64,000 nucleotides of DNA from Hydractinia symbiolongicarpus (lineage: Eukaryota; Cnidaria; Hydrozoa; Anthoathecata; Hydractiniidae). The notes below the pieces were generated by a model that saw only the letters and a list, made by a program, of their open reading frames with translations, had not been told where the DNA came from and ran no database searches. Where the stretch lies: contig NC_079879.1 of the NCBI RefSeq assembly GCF_029227915.1, positions 16,926,001-16,990,000 of the forward strand, given 5' to 3'. This document shows positions 12,917 through 22,445 of the stretch, piece by piece. The number at the start of each line of letters is the position of its first letter. Positions within the stretch are counted from its first letter, which is position 1. The position numbers and the translations under genes are program-made.

Positions 12917-13063
12917 TGAATGTTTATACAGAATGGATATAATTCAGTTTTTAAAAAACTGCTCTTAATATATGTCCTGTGAAAAATAAAATTATAAAAT
13001 TATATAACAGTTAAAAACATGAGTTAAAAATACTAGCTTTACAATAAGGCATAAAATAATTTA

Positions 13064-15008
13064 TTACAGGTTAAAATAGCTTTTAGTTTTTCTTACGGAA
13101 CTTGGTAAAGTATCCGATTTTCGCATTTCGATTGGCAAGTCATTATAAATCTTTGATCCCATAAATTTAAAACCAGATCTATTTACTTCAAGTCTCACTC
13201 TAGGTATTGTCAGTAAGTAATTGTTGTTTCGGGTGTTTCTACTGTGCGATCTTATCTCGAAGAAATCTTCAAAATTGCTACACTGCTTTTTCCAAGCATT
13301 TTCTGACGAGCATGACAGCATATTTCTTTATTTCATTCATAATTGGTACTTGACGTTTCTCTGTCACCTTCGCAATTCTTCTATGAAGCGATTGAAGCTT
13401 ATTTTGCTGGCCGTTGGTAAGATTCAGGTTTGTAGTGCAGCAGTAAAGAAGCGTTGGCAGCAGCATTCCGACATAGATTTTAGTGATGGCATTGTTCGTT
13501 AAGTTGGATTTCAATGAGAGTAGTAAACGAAGCTTGGCAGTCATTTTCTTGTAAAGACTTATAAAGTGATGGTTCATTGACAAAGTCTGGTCGAGAACAG
13601 TCCCGTTGATTTCCAAGTTCAAGGTTGATCCGTTTTTATTCAAATTTTTGCGAGTGCCGAATATCATCGATTCGGTTTTTCCAGCCTTCAGATTTAATAC
13701 AAGTTCGTTTTCAATGAAGTACCTGTCTACGTTTTTCAATTCAGCGTTGAAAGCGATCTCAAGTGGCTGGCTTGTTTTTCGTCCAATGTATAACACGGTA
13801 TCGTCCGCAAAGTTTAGTACTCTAGAATGTTTCAAACAATTTTCGAAATCATTGAAGTAGATTAAAAAGAGACAGGGTCCAAGAATGGACCCCTGTGGTA
13901 CACCACAGACAATGGGGTTGGGCTTAGACCATTGACCATTTACTTCACAAATCTAGGCGCGGTTAAACAAGTAGTCTGCGAACCAGTTTAGTGACAAACC
14001 TTTGACTCCATAACTTCTTAGTTTTGACAGGAGAATGGAGTGGCTTAAAGTATCGAAAGCCTTCGACAGGTCAACGTAAAGCGCACCTGTTAAATAAAGT
14101 GTGGGTAATTCGGTAGATCGTTTCTTCCTGTATCCGTTGTGGTTGGGTGTTAAAATTTCATTTTCTTCAAGATAGTTCACAAGTTGAACATAAACAGCTC
14201 TCTCCATTATTTTAGATATGACCGGTAGGATGGAGATCGGTCGATAGTTTGACATTTCGTCCATTTTCCCACCCTTGTGGAGTGGGATGACTTTCGCCAA
14301 CTTCCATTCAGTTGGTATGGTGGCTGTTTTTAGCGACAAGTTAATGATGAACGATAAGGGACTTGATAACGCTGTGGCTCCGTCTTTCAAAAGTCCTGAT
14401 GGTATTTGGTCATAACCTGTAGCTTTCTTGCGCTGCAACTTCTTCAGCTGACTTTCAACAAATACATTTGAAACGTAAGTGAACGCAAGAACAGAATTCG
14501 TATTTTCATTCACTTGACTTGGCTTACTCCATATAAATTCCTTTATTGGCATTGCAAGAGATTTAAGTTTATTTGCACATGGGGAAAATATGAACAAAAA
14601 CTACCAGCTGTTGTTAAGTTTTCTGCAGCCGATGTACATGTGCCAGTGTTTACCGACTTCCCTTTTGTTGGAAAAATGCTTTTAATAATTTTCCAAATTT
14701 TCTTGGGTTAATTGTCCTCGATAAGGAGGTTTTTGTGAAAACTGTCCTTTGCATTTTTTTTATCATGTTATTGCATCGGTTCTTTAGGTTTTTTTATAAA
14801 GACGCCAATCAGCACTGTTGCCTGATTTTCGTGCCTTCCTCAAGACAGTATCTCTCCGAGACATAAGTCTCCTAACCTCCGTACCTAACCACGGGCACTT
14901 GCCTCCCTTCACTCTCTTTTGTATGAGCGGCGCGTGTTTATCGATTACGGTTAACAAAATATTTTTAAAATAACTCCACGTACTAATTACATCAGTCAAT
15001 GTGTACAA
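13064..15008 (-). pseudogene. LINE reverse transcriptase (with upstream linker), broken
   Basis: The linker begins near 15008 (KHAPLIQKRVKGG). The RT core starts with [15 protein letters not shown] near 14435, then KVIPLHKGG and [13 protein letters not shown], motif A region [14 protein letters not shown] near 14070, GVPQGSILGP near 13890 and the catalytic FADD (NFADDTVLY) near 13808. The C-terminus ends with the typical FKFMGSKIYNDLP box near 13160. Lesions: a stop just after LFNRA at about 13952, a small deletion before motif A, a frameshift near 13300 and further shifts in the linker. The catalytic residues are intact but the frame is not, so it is a dead 3'-proximal copy. Confidence 0.88.
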
Positions 15009-15056
15009 ATGCTTCCAATTTTGTTTTTTTAATTCTTTTAAAAAATCATCATGGTT

Positions 15057-15720
15057 TTAGTTGGTATAATTACGACAAGTAATTACTTTTGGTGGAAGTT
15101 TTTGACCAGTGTGTCTTCGAACGCAAGCGACGCAATAGTGATCGCCAATACTCAAGGGTATAACTTTTGTGGAACGAATTAGCGAGTGATTGTTTGTATA
15201 AATCAAATCTATAAGGGTGCTTGATTCTCTTGTTGTTCTCGTAGCCGCTGTTACCAACTGTTTAAATCCCTGGACAGCCATTAGCTATTTAAACTCTGAA
15301 TGATCATTTTTATTTTTAGAGTTAACATTAAAATCGCCCATAACGATAACTTCTAGCGATAGGTCGTTAACGTATATTGAAAATATTCTTTCCACTTCTT
15401 GTGTAAGTGAAGTGAATTGTCTGGGGGTCGGTACATACAGCAAATTAGATAATGTTTCGCTTTTTCCGAGCATATTTCGATCCAAATGTTTTCTAAAAAT
15501 TCACATTCAAGGTCTTCTCGTCGCGTCCAGTTTATATTCTCCGATACGTATATAGCAACACCTCCTTCTAGGCCAGTTTTCGTCTCTTTTCTACAAACTG
15601 GAACCCCGGAATACAAAACAAGTTATCACTTTTGTGTACAATATGTGTCTCTGAGAGAGATAAAATTGAGTTTTTCTCTCCCGAAAATAAAGCCGTAAGA
15701 TTTGGTAAACAATTTGTCAA
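15057..15720 (-). pseudogene. LINE apurinic-like endonuclease domain, broken
   Basis: The minus strand shows the exonuclease-endonuclease-phosphatase fold signature: an LSETH-type motif near 15665, GGVAIYVSENINWTRR near 15545, WIEICSE, CCMYRPP near 15425, GDFNVN near 15345 and, near 15150, GDHYCVACVRR in place of the usual SDH motif. It nicks target DNA in intact elements. Frames change near 15630 and 15425 and a stop lies near 15283, so it is not functional. Confidence 0.85.
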
Positions 15721-16193
15721 ACCTCTACAGTTTTGGTGAAATAACTCTACTCCTTTTCTGAAAGTAAAATCTGTTAATCTACCAACATTTCCATCGGCTT
15801 GTGGTCCCGGTCACGCTTCAATATCTCCTGCTATCAATAAAAGTAGCGGTAAAAACAAACTGCGTTTTACGTAAGCTAAATTCTTGCTCTTTTGATACTG
15901 CCATTAACAACCAAAAGAAATTGCAGCATTCACTCGTGTTAGATTTGTTGAAACTTCACTATTTGTGAACAGTGGCTTCTTTACAAGTATACCAATAATT
16001 AAAACAACAAGAATCTTTGTCAAGAGCTAACTTGCGTCCGCTCTGACCGCCATCATGTAGGTATATGTTTAGCAGGGGTAAAAACAAATCCCAAAATCCC
16101 GCACCAGCAACCCATCCAGAGCCCCAGCAACATAGGAAACAGGGCAAAACCCAACCAAATATCGTTATTTTCAATATGCAGTAATAATAATAA

Positions 16194-16451
16194 ATGAGTG
16201 CAAGCAACGTAACGCCGAAGGAAAAGGAAATTTTGGATATGTTGTACGAGTCGGTCGTGGACCTTGGTTTCACCTTTGCCTATGCTATGGCAGGTAAAAA
16301 ATTGTTGGGTATAACAAGGCCATCTACAAAAATGGAGAAGACTAACGACGTTCTCAAAATGGTTGCCTCTTTTGCAGCAGGCCGGGCGAGTCGTGAAATT
16401 GCCGTCTCCAAAGGATGGCTCCCCGCAAGTATAGTGCCGAAGTCTAAATAG
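16194..16451 (+). CDS. Small conserved Polinton protein, 85 aa
   Basis: An intact frame opening MSASNVTPKEKEILDMLYE and ending WLPASIVPKSK. The centre is mildly hydrophobic with Gly and Ala (FTFAYAMAGKKLLG and VASFAAGRASREIAVSKGW) without a clear membrane span. The ATG is preceded by TAATAATAA, and a perfect stem-loop follows twelve bases after the stop. I recall similar small proteins in cnidarian Polintons, but no function is assigned. It is one of the few intact genes of the element. Confidence 0.7.
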   Translation: MSASNVTPKEKEILDMLYESVVDLGFTFAYAMAGKKLLGITRPSTKMEKTNDVLKMVASFAAGRASREIAVSKGWLPASIVPKSK

Positions 16452-16464
16452 AGCGTAAGATATT

Positions 16465-16493
16465 ATTTCTATATCTCAATGAGATATAGAAAT
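16465..16493 (+). terminator. Stem-loop after the 85-aa gene
   Basis: Perfect 14-bp inverted repeat, ATTTCTATATCTCA and TGAGATATAGAAAT, separated by one base, starting 14 bases past the stop codon at 16451. Similar stem-loops occur at 18842-18876, 27496-27533 and 53115-53145, each at a gene end. A termination or RNA 3'-end role is inferred. Confidence 0.55.
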
Positions 16494-16589
16494 CTGGAAG
16501 AGGCCAAAAATCGTTCCATGTGTTCAAAATCTCTCCCCCTAAACCAGTTAAAGGCAAAAGGGAAAAGGAGGTCAACTAACGAGTACATG

Positions 16590-16860
16590 CATTCCCTGCC
16601 TTGATCTTAAGAAGATTTCAAAGAGTCACACCAGACGTCGTATCTATATGCAACCCTTGCATGAGTTAATAATTATACTTCAGGACCATATTCAGGCCCA
16701 GTTTTCCGAAAGCTACACCTGGGAAAATTTTTAAAGGCATGTACATAGCAAGGTACGCTTCAGATACCAGGAGACCTTTAATTCTCCAACGCTTGTCGAT
16801 GTCGCTAAGGCATTACAGCGGGCTCAATATGCAACATTAAATGGACACCAGATGTTGTAG
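16590..16860 (+). pseudogene. HNH nuclease-like fragment with altered catalytic motif
   Basis: One + frame with a single internal stop (near 16732) reads LQDHIQAQFSESYTWENF, then RHVHSKVRF, then SPTLVDVAKALQRAQYAT. It lines up with the HNH domain at 21174-20953, which has LRAHIEAQLSDGMTWDNYG, EWHVDHKIP and LSLVEVAKRLHYTNTQP. The catalytic DH pair is replaced by HS, so nuclease activity is unlikely even without the stop. Unlike the gene at 21 kb, the Cys-knuckle partner here lies downstream as a separate frame. Confidence 0.55.
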
Positions 16861-17002
16861 AGGATGCAAAAAGCTATTACCTCCAGATAAGCCCAAAATC
16901 AGGGGTAATAGCCTAACAAAAAGTTGCATGGGCTGCCTGGCCAAAGCGAAGGAGAGGTGGGATGTCAAAAATAAGGACATCGAAGACATTACCATGAAAT
17001 AG
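16841..17002 (+). CDS. Small Cys-knuckle protein, 53 aa
   Basis: An intact short frame starting MDTRCCRGCKKLLPPDKPK and containing a second pair, SCMGCLAKAKERW, giving a C-x2-C...C-x2-C zinc-binding pattern. It resembles the N-terminus of the HNH gene at 21602(-), which has CSNCKHSL and CICCLDKAKASKER. It may be a detached zinc-binding module of the preceding HNH-like frame, or part of the same gene before decay. Confidence 0.5.
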   Translation: MDTRCCRGCKKLLPPDKPKIRGNSLTKSCMGCLAKAKERWDVKNKDIEDITMK

Positions 17003-17159
17003 ACCCCCTTGCCATTGATAGTGAAATTAGAGGGTTTCAACAGTAGGGTGATAATTACCTGATTCTCTATACCTTATTGACATACAACATTATACCCCGG
17101 TACGCCGAACTTATCAGGGATAGCCCAGAAAAAGGAACTAAATGTTAAAAGGTATCGAA

Positions 17160-17345
17160 ATGCATTGCAATGCCTGCAAGGTAAATTAAGGTATACCCCA
17201 CCACCCCTCGAATGCCAGGCTCAAAATACCAAGCTGCCCCGCCTGTCGAGGATCCTTGGAAAACAAGCATGGGGGCGTGTTAATATGTTTGGCATGTGCC
17301 GCCCTGTACCCCAAAATTCACGACAGGAAGTGGTCAAACTATTGA
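17160..17345 (+). pseudogene. Small zinc-ribbon protein with one internal stop
   Basis: The frame opens MHCNACKVN, has one stop at codon 10, then continues SCPACRGSLENKHGG and LICLACAALYPKIHDRKW to a stop at 17345, six bases before the ATPase ATG. Three C-x2-C pairs suggest a treble or ribbon zinc fold. A different frame across the same bases is open for 61 codons but lacks the Cys spacing. Tight spacing suggests it was co-expressed with the ATPase gene. Confidence 0.5.
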
Positions 17346-17351
17346 AATAAA

Positions 17352-17972
17352 ATGTTGGATGTCGTGAGAGATCCGCATATGGCAATCTTCACAGGCCTAC
17401 TTCTTGTGGAAAAACGCAACGTGTCCTGAACCTCCTCGAGCATGAATATAAAAAGCATTATCACAATATCATATTTTTATGCTCTACCATAAGGTGGAAT
17501 AAGACATACTTAGAGAGGGCACCGCTATGGCGTGACGAATACGTGTTCCTTATAGACCCTGGAAATGAGTTGTTTGAATGGATAACAAAATTGTCCTCAT
17601 TGTTGGCAGGTGAGGAGAGTCTTTTCATAGTCGACGATGTCATAGCTGACGAAGGCCTCGATAAGCGTCGACAATCACTATTTGAGCTTGCTATCAATGG
17701 CAGGCATCGCAAACATAGTTTGTGGCTCTTAACGCAGTCATATACTGCCCTCCCTAAAAATTTGAGGAGGCAGAAGAAGGCCCTGTTTTTATGGTACCCA
17801 CATGAACGCAGCGACATGAGGCTAATCGATGAAGAGACGAACATGATCACAGACTGAGATCAAATTTAAAACTGCATTGAAAAAATCCAAGCATGCATGC
17901 TTGTATGTGAGATTGGAACACCCTAGGACTTGCAGAGTTCTTGAAATACGAACAATCTACCCGAAGATATGA
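17352..17972 (+). pseudogene. FtsK/HerA-type DNA packaging ATPase (A32-like), broken
   Basis: ATPase that in the Polinton/NCLDV lineage is believed to pump DNA into capsids. Walker A (GPTSCGKT) lies near 17393-17416 but is separated from its ATG by a one-base deletion. Walker B is LFIVDDV near 17622, and the sensor-like stretch LWLLTQSYTALPKNLRRQKK is near 17722. The frame closes at 17857, but coding character continues one frame over (FKTALKKSKHACLYVRLEHP) to a stop at 17970-17972 that overlaps the next ATG by four bases (ATGA). The start is preceded by AATAAA. Two frameshifts make it inactive. Confidence 0.9.
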
Positions 17973-18833
17973 CAAAAAAGATGTCATCTCAAAAGCTTTT
18001 TACGGCACTTGTCCCACATGTAGAAATCAAATACGACAAGCAAAATCAACCTCTGTTCAAGCGCGCTGACTTGGGGAGGCTTTTAGGTATTTCAAATGTT
18101 AGGCAGTATGGTCTTGGTCGCCGTATGACAATATCAAGGGCGGAAATAGTAGGGTCCGAGGGGGCATCTCCCATGGTCCCCCGATCAGGTATGCTAGGAG
18201 GAGGGAAAAATGGGCATGACGTCTTGTCACACTCGAGAGCACCTTGGAAATTGTGCGCAAGTCAAAAAAGTCTAAAGCAGTGGGGCTAATCAAATGGCTG
18301 GCCAGGGCAGGTAGGTGTCCAAAAACTACAAGATTTAATTAAAGAACAGCGTCAAGCCCTGGAGGACAGCGATAGGGCACTGGCAATACTCAGTGATGAA
18401 ATTGAGGATAGGGACAACCAACTCCTGGCACTCGGGGATGAACTCGAGGATAGGGATGAAAAACTTAGTGCCTTAAAAAAGACAACTCGGAACTACGGCA
18501 TAGACATGTTCCACACCAATATCAATATGATACTGTGCTATTTGTGGCTGATAAAAAAGATCCCCACGGGCATGGAAAAAAAGGTATACATAAGCACTAT
18601 ATGATCCGATGTCAGCGTAAGCAACTCAGCACAAGAATAAGCACCTTAAGGGCAATGTACCCTGAGATGACTGTAAGGAAACCGGAATGCGACGATCCGA
18701 ATGCCGTACATGCCTTGTGCCGATTCAGGGACGATACCCTGGGCACCGAGAATTGTTACCTAAATCACTTCACGCTACCCGACGGTGATACATGAGTCTA
18801 TTCGAGGGAATGTTTGACATTGATATGTCGTAA
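17969..18833 (+). pseudogene. MSV199/BRO-N-like protein with DUF3627-like C-terminus, broken
   Basis: The N-terminus (LFTALVPHVEIKYDKQNQ and RADLGRLLGI) resembles the MSV199/BRO-N DNA-binding domains of large DNA viruses. A middle segment reads LEIVRKSKKSKAVGLIKWL, then a coiled coil, IKEQRQALEDSDRALAILSD onward. The C-terminus HKHYMIRCQRKQLSTRIS with DDPNAVHALCRFRDD fits DUF3627. At least four frameshifts (near 18110, 18220, 18310 and 18525) and one near the end break it. Family members are thought to act as DNA-binding regulators; role here is inferred. Its start overlaps the ATPase stop. Confidence 0.7.
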
Positions 18834-18841
18834 GTATACAC

Positions 18842-18876
18842 TAATTTTTACTACTTCTGCGGGGTAGTAAAAATTA
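18842..18876 (+). terminator. Stem-loop after the MSV199/DUF3627 gene
   Basis: Perfect 13-bp stem, TAATTTTTACTAC and GTAGTAAAAATTA, with a 9-base loop, starting nine bases after the stop codon. Same placement as the stem-loop at 16465. Confidence 0.55.
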
Positions 18877-18904
18877 TATGCAAAAGTGAGGCATCTCCAA
18901 TGGC

Positions 18905-19591
18905 CCCCCTCTATTGACCGGTGTGGCTTCAAGATATAAGGTACTGAAATATCAAAAAAGATGGAAACCTATCTACAAAGGAATCAATTACAATCAACTA
19001 CAATATTCAGATACCTGTGCTACATTGCTGTATACAGGCAGGATCAGTAACCGGTTATTGCCCTACCTGCCTGGAAAATTTTAAATATCGAGATGGGGTA
19101 TACTACGAGGGGTTTAAAAATAAAACCGACGAATAGCTTTTAAACAGGGTAGCGTCGGACGAAAAAGCAATGGGGTACATTTGTAAGAAGCGAGATTGAC
19201 GAGGATTTAGAGGATGATGCTGAACGCCTAGGGCTCTATATCGTTGCGGCTAAAGAGAACAACTATGGCGCACTCTGTTACCAGGTCATTAAGGATAGGG
19301 ATTTGAAGCTATCGGATTTGGCTGATATATCAATAATAGGCAATATACTCTCCCATACCGGATAGACGTCTAGTTGATATTGATTTGGAAAATGAACCCA
19401 ATGTCATCAAAGGTATTGTCTATGGATACCCGTTCTATACCCTACATCCTTTGGATTATCTACGAGATCCGAATGATGATGAGGATGACGGGGATGAGAA
19501 TGAGAATGAGGATGACGAAATAGATTTGGATGACCTAGGGGAACTCGTGAAAAATTTTTACCATTCCTTGATAACATCCGGCGGTACTTGA
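18905..19591 (+). pseudogene. Unidentified Polinton gene, broken, acidic C-terminus
   Basis: Coding character appears in pieces: RYKVLKYQKRWKPIYKGINY near 18940, TGYCPTCLENFKYRDG near 19055, DAERLGLYIVAAKENNYG near 19220, then the longest open part from 19385 with GYPFYTLHPLDYLRDP followed by a run of Asp/Glu/Asn and a stop at 19591. At least three frameshifts separate them. The CPTC pair hints at zinc binding. It converges on, and overlaps by about 34 bases, the end of the integrase gene. I do not recognise the family. Confidence 0.45.
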
Positions 19592-20568
19592 ACTTCCTCA
19601 GAAATTAGCATGAGCTCTTCTGACACGAAGCTACGATACAGGACCGTCCTTCAAATAGTATAAAACGCGGCTATCTGCTACAATGCAATCCAACCTGTAA
19701 GTATGTTTGCTGTAAAGGCGTCAGTTGCGCGTCTTTTAGAGTCACCATGCTCCTCCCCGGGTTGTAGGAGGTACAAGTACAGCCCATTCTCGGGCAGGGG
19801 CTTCTCTTCAGGATATTGCTGACTTTTTGCAAGTGGGACATCTTTGAGCTTGATGCCCTTGCCAGGTTTCATTTTAATCATAGTGGTCTTGGTATTGTTT
19901 AGGCTTTTGACGATGGTATACAGGTGCCTGACCCAAATGGTACTAGGCTCGCCAGAGACTAGCTCTTGTGCATACTGGGGCTTGAATATTCTTTCGGCAA
20001 GTACCTTGTTGTAAGATTCCACGAAGGCCGTGAATGTATATTGGTACTTGGTGGTGGCCCTCTTAATTTCAACCCCCTTATCCTCCAACAGCTTGGTTAC
20101 ATTTGACTTGAATTCAGAACCATTGTCACACTGAAAAATCTTGGGGTATCGTAAGGGTCCCGCTTTGTAAATATCTTTGAGCATGTCAGCGACTTCGCTA
20201 GTTTTTTTTGGTGCGCAACGGCCTTGCTACTTTGTATCTCGAGGCAACGTCAATACCCGTGAGAATATATTTGTACGTATTGCCATACAGACGATCGTGG
20301 GGCATGTACAATAGATCAAACTGATGCATCTCATTGGGTGTTGTGATGGTAAAATGGGGGTAGTCAATACGCTTCGGGCCGCGAATGTGTCTCAACCACA
20401 GGAGTTGACGGGACAACCAATGAGTAACCTTTTTTCGGATAGGCCGGCTCCTGAAGTGAGTAACCTGATAGCTTTGCGGCCGGTCCACAGATGTTCCGGG
20501 GTGTAGTAGAAATTGCCAAACTTTTCAGCTTCTTCCTCTGTAACGATATGTGGTGTTTCCTCTGACAT
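19558..20568 (-). pseudogene. Retroviral-type DDE integrase of the Polinton, broken
   Basis: Catalyses insertion of the element. On the minus strand it opens MSEETPHIVTEEEAEKFG right after TATAATAAAG. The first catalytic Asp is in FDLLYMP near 20312, the second in FQCDNGSEF near 20120, and the Glu in FVESYNKVLAE near 20025. The C-terminal basic part ends near 19558 with RVLYYLKDGP and SFVSEELMLIS-type sequence, which is readable only after a frame change near 19680. Further frameshifts lie near 20205 and 20430. All three DDE residues survive, but the frame does not. Confidence 0.9.
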
Positions 20569-20570
20569 GT

Positions 20571-20580
20571 CTTTATTATA
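20571..20580 (-). promoter_or_regulatory. TATAATAAAG box before the integrase ATG
   Basis: The reverse complement reads TATAATAAAG followed by ACATG, with the ATG at 20568. It is the best match to the start-box shared by other genes of this element. Confidence 0.5.
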
Positions 20581-20596
20581 TGTCAGAAAAACGTTC

Positions 20597-21001
20597 CTAT
20601 AGGTATTTGTAGGCCACAAAGCCCAGTAGAGATAGGGAGCCAAGGACGAATGTTAACTCACCATCTTGCTGCTGCTTGGAGGGTACGTAAAAATCCTTCA
20701 ATTGCGGGGCTTTTTTGTCCGAGGCCATATAGAATTTATACATGTCGTCATCGAGTTCACGAAGGCTCTTACCCGCCCTGAGCTGCATCTCTCTTTGTTC
20801 GTTGAACCAGTCCAATTTAGCCTGCCGTTTCCGTATCCACTCTGCTTGAGCTGCATTAAACTTTTCAATGGCTTCGTCGTGTCTTTTTCGTTCGGCCTCG
20901 CCATGTCCTGCCAGTTTACTAAATAGAAAATTAGTATTGTCACCATGTCTCTTTATTCTGAGACGCACCGATTGCCCTTTGACATGTTTTCGCTTGCCCA
21001 A
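20597..21001 (-). CDS. Conserved Polinton protein with C-terminal membrane anchor
   Basis: 134-codon frame, helical and charged (AERKRHDEAIEKFNAAQAEW, LRELDDDMYKFYMASDKK), ending with a hydrophobic tail, LTFVLGSLSLLGFVAYKYL. It looks like a tail-anchored protein. The first 19 codons overlap the HNH gene and may be spurious. AATAAAGAGAC followed by ATG near 20946 suggests the original start lay there, now off by one base. Function unknown; a role in virion membrane or assembly would be speculation. Confidence 0.6.
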   Translation of the reverse strand: MGKRKHVKGQSVRLRIKRHGDNTNFLFSKLAGHGEAERKRHDEAIEKFNAAQAEWIRKRQAKLDWFNEQREMQLRAGKSLRELDDDMYKFYMASDKKAPQLKDFYVPSKQQQDGELTFVLGSLSLLGFVAYKYL

Positions 21002-21602
21002 ATGGGTTGGGTGTTGGTGTAATGTAGTCTTTTTGCTACCTCAACAAGCGATAGAGCATCCCCATTTTCCCGATATTTAAGCGGGATTTTGTGATCTACA
21101 TGCCACTCTCCATAATTATCCCATGTCATCCCATCGGAAAGCTGGGCTTCAATATGGGCCCGCAGCGTAGCCATGTCGCAACCGAGATATTCCTGGGAGA
21201 TGAGCTCCTTGTTTCCCTTTAGAGCCTTGTGGGCTCGGCCGCGTACATTATGGGCAAGATGCCCGGCAGGATCATGAATTTGACAGGTGGATCTCAGTTT
21301 TCAAATTTGACTACCGCCACACTCTTTACATTGGGATCTCTGCCTTGAATACTGACTGCCCTTGCATTCTTTACACTCCTTGCAATAGGCCCTCCCCCTT
21401 TCATATTTGCAAATCTGACTCCCCTTACATTCTTTGCACTGACCCCTCCGCCTACCATGGGGCACTTTGTACGCTCCTTTGACGCCTTCGCTTTATCCAG
21501 GCAGCATATGCACATTTTTGTCCGTTGACCGTTGCGCTTGATCCTGAAATTTTCTAAAGATAAAGAGTGTTTACAGTTTGAACACTTACATTTTCCATCC
21601 AT
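20953..21602 (-). pseudogene. HNH endonuclease with N-terminal Cys-knuckle and Cys/His repeats
   Basis: On the minus strand the protein opens with CSNCKHSLSLENFRIKR and CICCLDKAKASKERTKC, then (after a frameshift near 21440) repeats of the type CKECKGSQIC. The HNH part reads RGRAHKALKGNKELISQEYL, LRAHIEAQLSDGMTWDNYG, WHVDHKIPLKY (catalytic DH) and LHYTNTQPIWASENMSKGNR. This order matches phage and giant-virus HNH nucleases that carry zinc ribbons. The last coding stretch is open from 21300 to the stop at 20953. Role (homing, host DNA cutting or recombination) not determined. Confidence 0.8.
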
Positions 21603-21639
21603 ATTGATTTGTATTTGCCCCTTGGGACAAACACAAATT

Positions 21640-22445
21640 GTGGTCTACTAATATTCCACAGAATAAAACCGTATTTATTCCGGCTGTTTGCCCTTCTTGC
21701 ATTCTTTGCAGCAAGCCCTCTGCTTTCCATGGGGGCCTATTTGACTGCCTTTACAGTCCTTACAATAGGCCCTCCTTTTCTCATGCCGGCATATATCTCT
21801 ACCACCGCATCCTTTACATTGGCATCTCCTACCATGGGGGCATATCTGACTGCCCTTACACTCTTTGCAATAGGCCCCCACCCTACCATTGGAACACCTA
21901 TTGCGTTCTCGTGACGCCTTCTTTTTATCCAGGCAGCATATACAACTTGTTGCCGTCCTTTCAATTTTCAACACCCTAAATTCATCTAGGACCAACACTT
22001 TTTTACAATTTGGGCTGCTCTTGGTTCCCTCCAAGTGTTTGCTCTTCTTGCATTCCTTGCAGCGATACCTCAATTTCTCATGTTCACATATCTGACTGCC
22101 CTTGCACTCCTTGCACTTGGCCCTCATCCTTAGATGTTTGCAAATCTGACTGCCCTTACAGTCTATGCAGCAAGCCCTCTGTCTCTCATGGGGACAAATC
22201 TGACTGCCCTTACATTCCTTACAATAGACCCTCACCCTTTCATGGTAGCATATTTGATTTCCCCCAAAGTCTTTACACTGCTCCATCCGCTTACCATGAG
22301 GGCATTTGTTTTTGGCACGCCGCTGTTTCTTTTTATCCAGGCATTTGATGCATGCCTTTGTAGCTTGGCCATTTTCCACACCCTAAATGCATCCAGGGCC
22401 TACACTTTTTTACAATTTGGGCATCTCTTGTTTTCTTCCAAATTG
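21640..22445 (-). repeat. Two extra tandem copies of the capsid-tail/Cys-repeat module
   Basis: Minus strand. Two further copies of the N-terminal part of the HNH gene lie upstream, roughly 22445-22050 and 22049-21675. Each has a C-x2-C knuckle followed by many GSQIC-H-x-R-x-R repeats (about nine open in one frame from 22379 to 21675). The junction phrase of the capsid gene end plus GGCAAATACAAATCAATATGG recurs near 22455 and 21605, so the duplicated unit spans the capsid 3' end and the nuclease 5' end. A 234-codon frame through this block could make a Cys-rich protein. Confidence 0.65.

Larger units (their letters stand above)
12692..16055 (-). mobile_element. Non-LTR retrotransposon (CR1/L2/Jockey-like) nested in the Polinton
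   Basis: On the minus strand the order is an apurinic-type endonuclease (about 15720-15057), a linker, and a reverse transcriptase (14597-13064), then a short 3' region and the (GAATAA)n tail. No poly(A) tail is present. The left border lies within the Polinton membrane gene. The right (5') border is approximate, near 15960-16055, because the 5' end of the LINE is not recognisable. The same C-terminal architecture plus microsatellite tail occurs in the fragment at 61346-62598. Confidence 0.85.
11928..16184 (+). pseudogene. Polinton membrane protein gene split by a LINE
   Basis: The first segment (11928-12690) follows the polymerase stop by two bases. It opens with a hydrophobic segment (LLIAILLPYTMIAFCFF), or alternatively starts at 12012 after TATAATAAAG with MSSDIAQVFD. 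The middle is basic and helical. Near 12655, after a likely one-base shift, a second hydrophobic segment appears (TLAVLAIGVGVWL). The LINE insertion interrupts the gene there. The probable C-terminus resumes near 16055 with a Pro/Gln-rich tail and ends at 16184, ten bases before the next ATG. I do not recognise the family; membrane-associated Polinton proteins of unknown role are common. Confidence 0.5.

Noticed and set aside
12659-12942. Leu/Phe- and Ile/Leu-repeat frames
   Set aside because: They are translations of the (TTATTC)n microsatellite, with no coding evidence.
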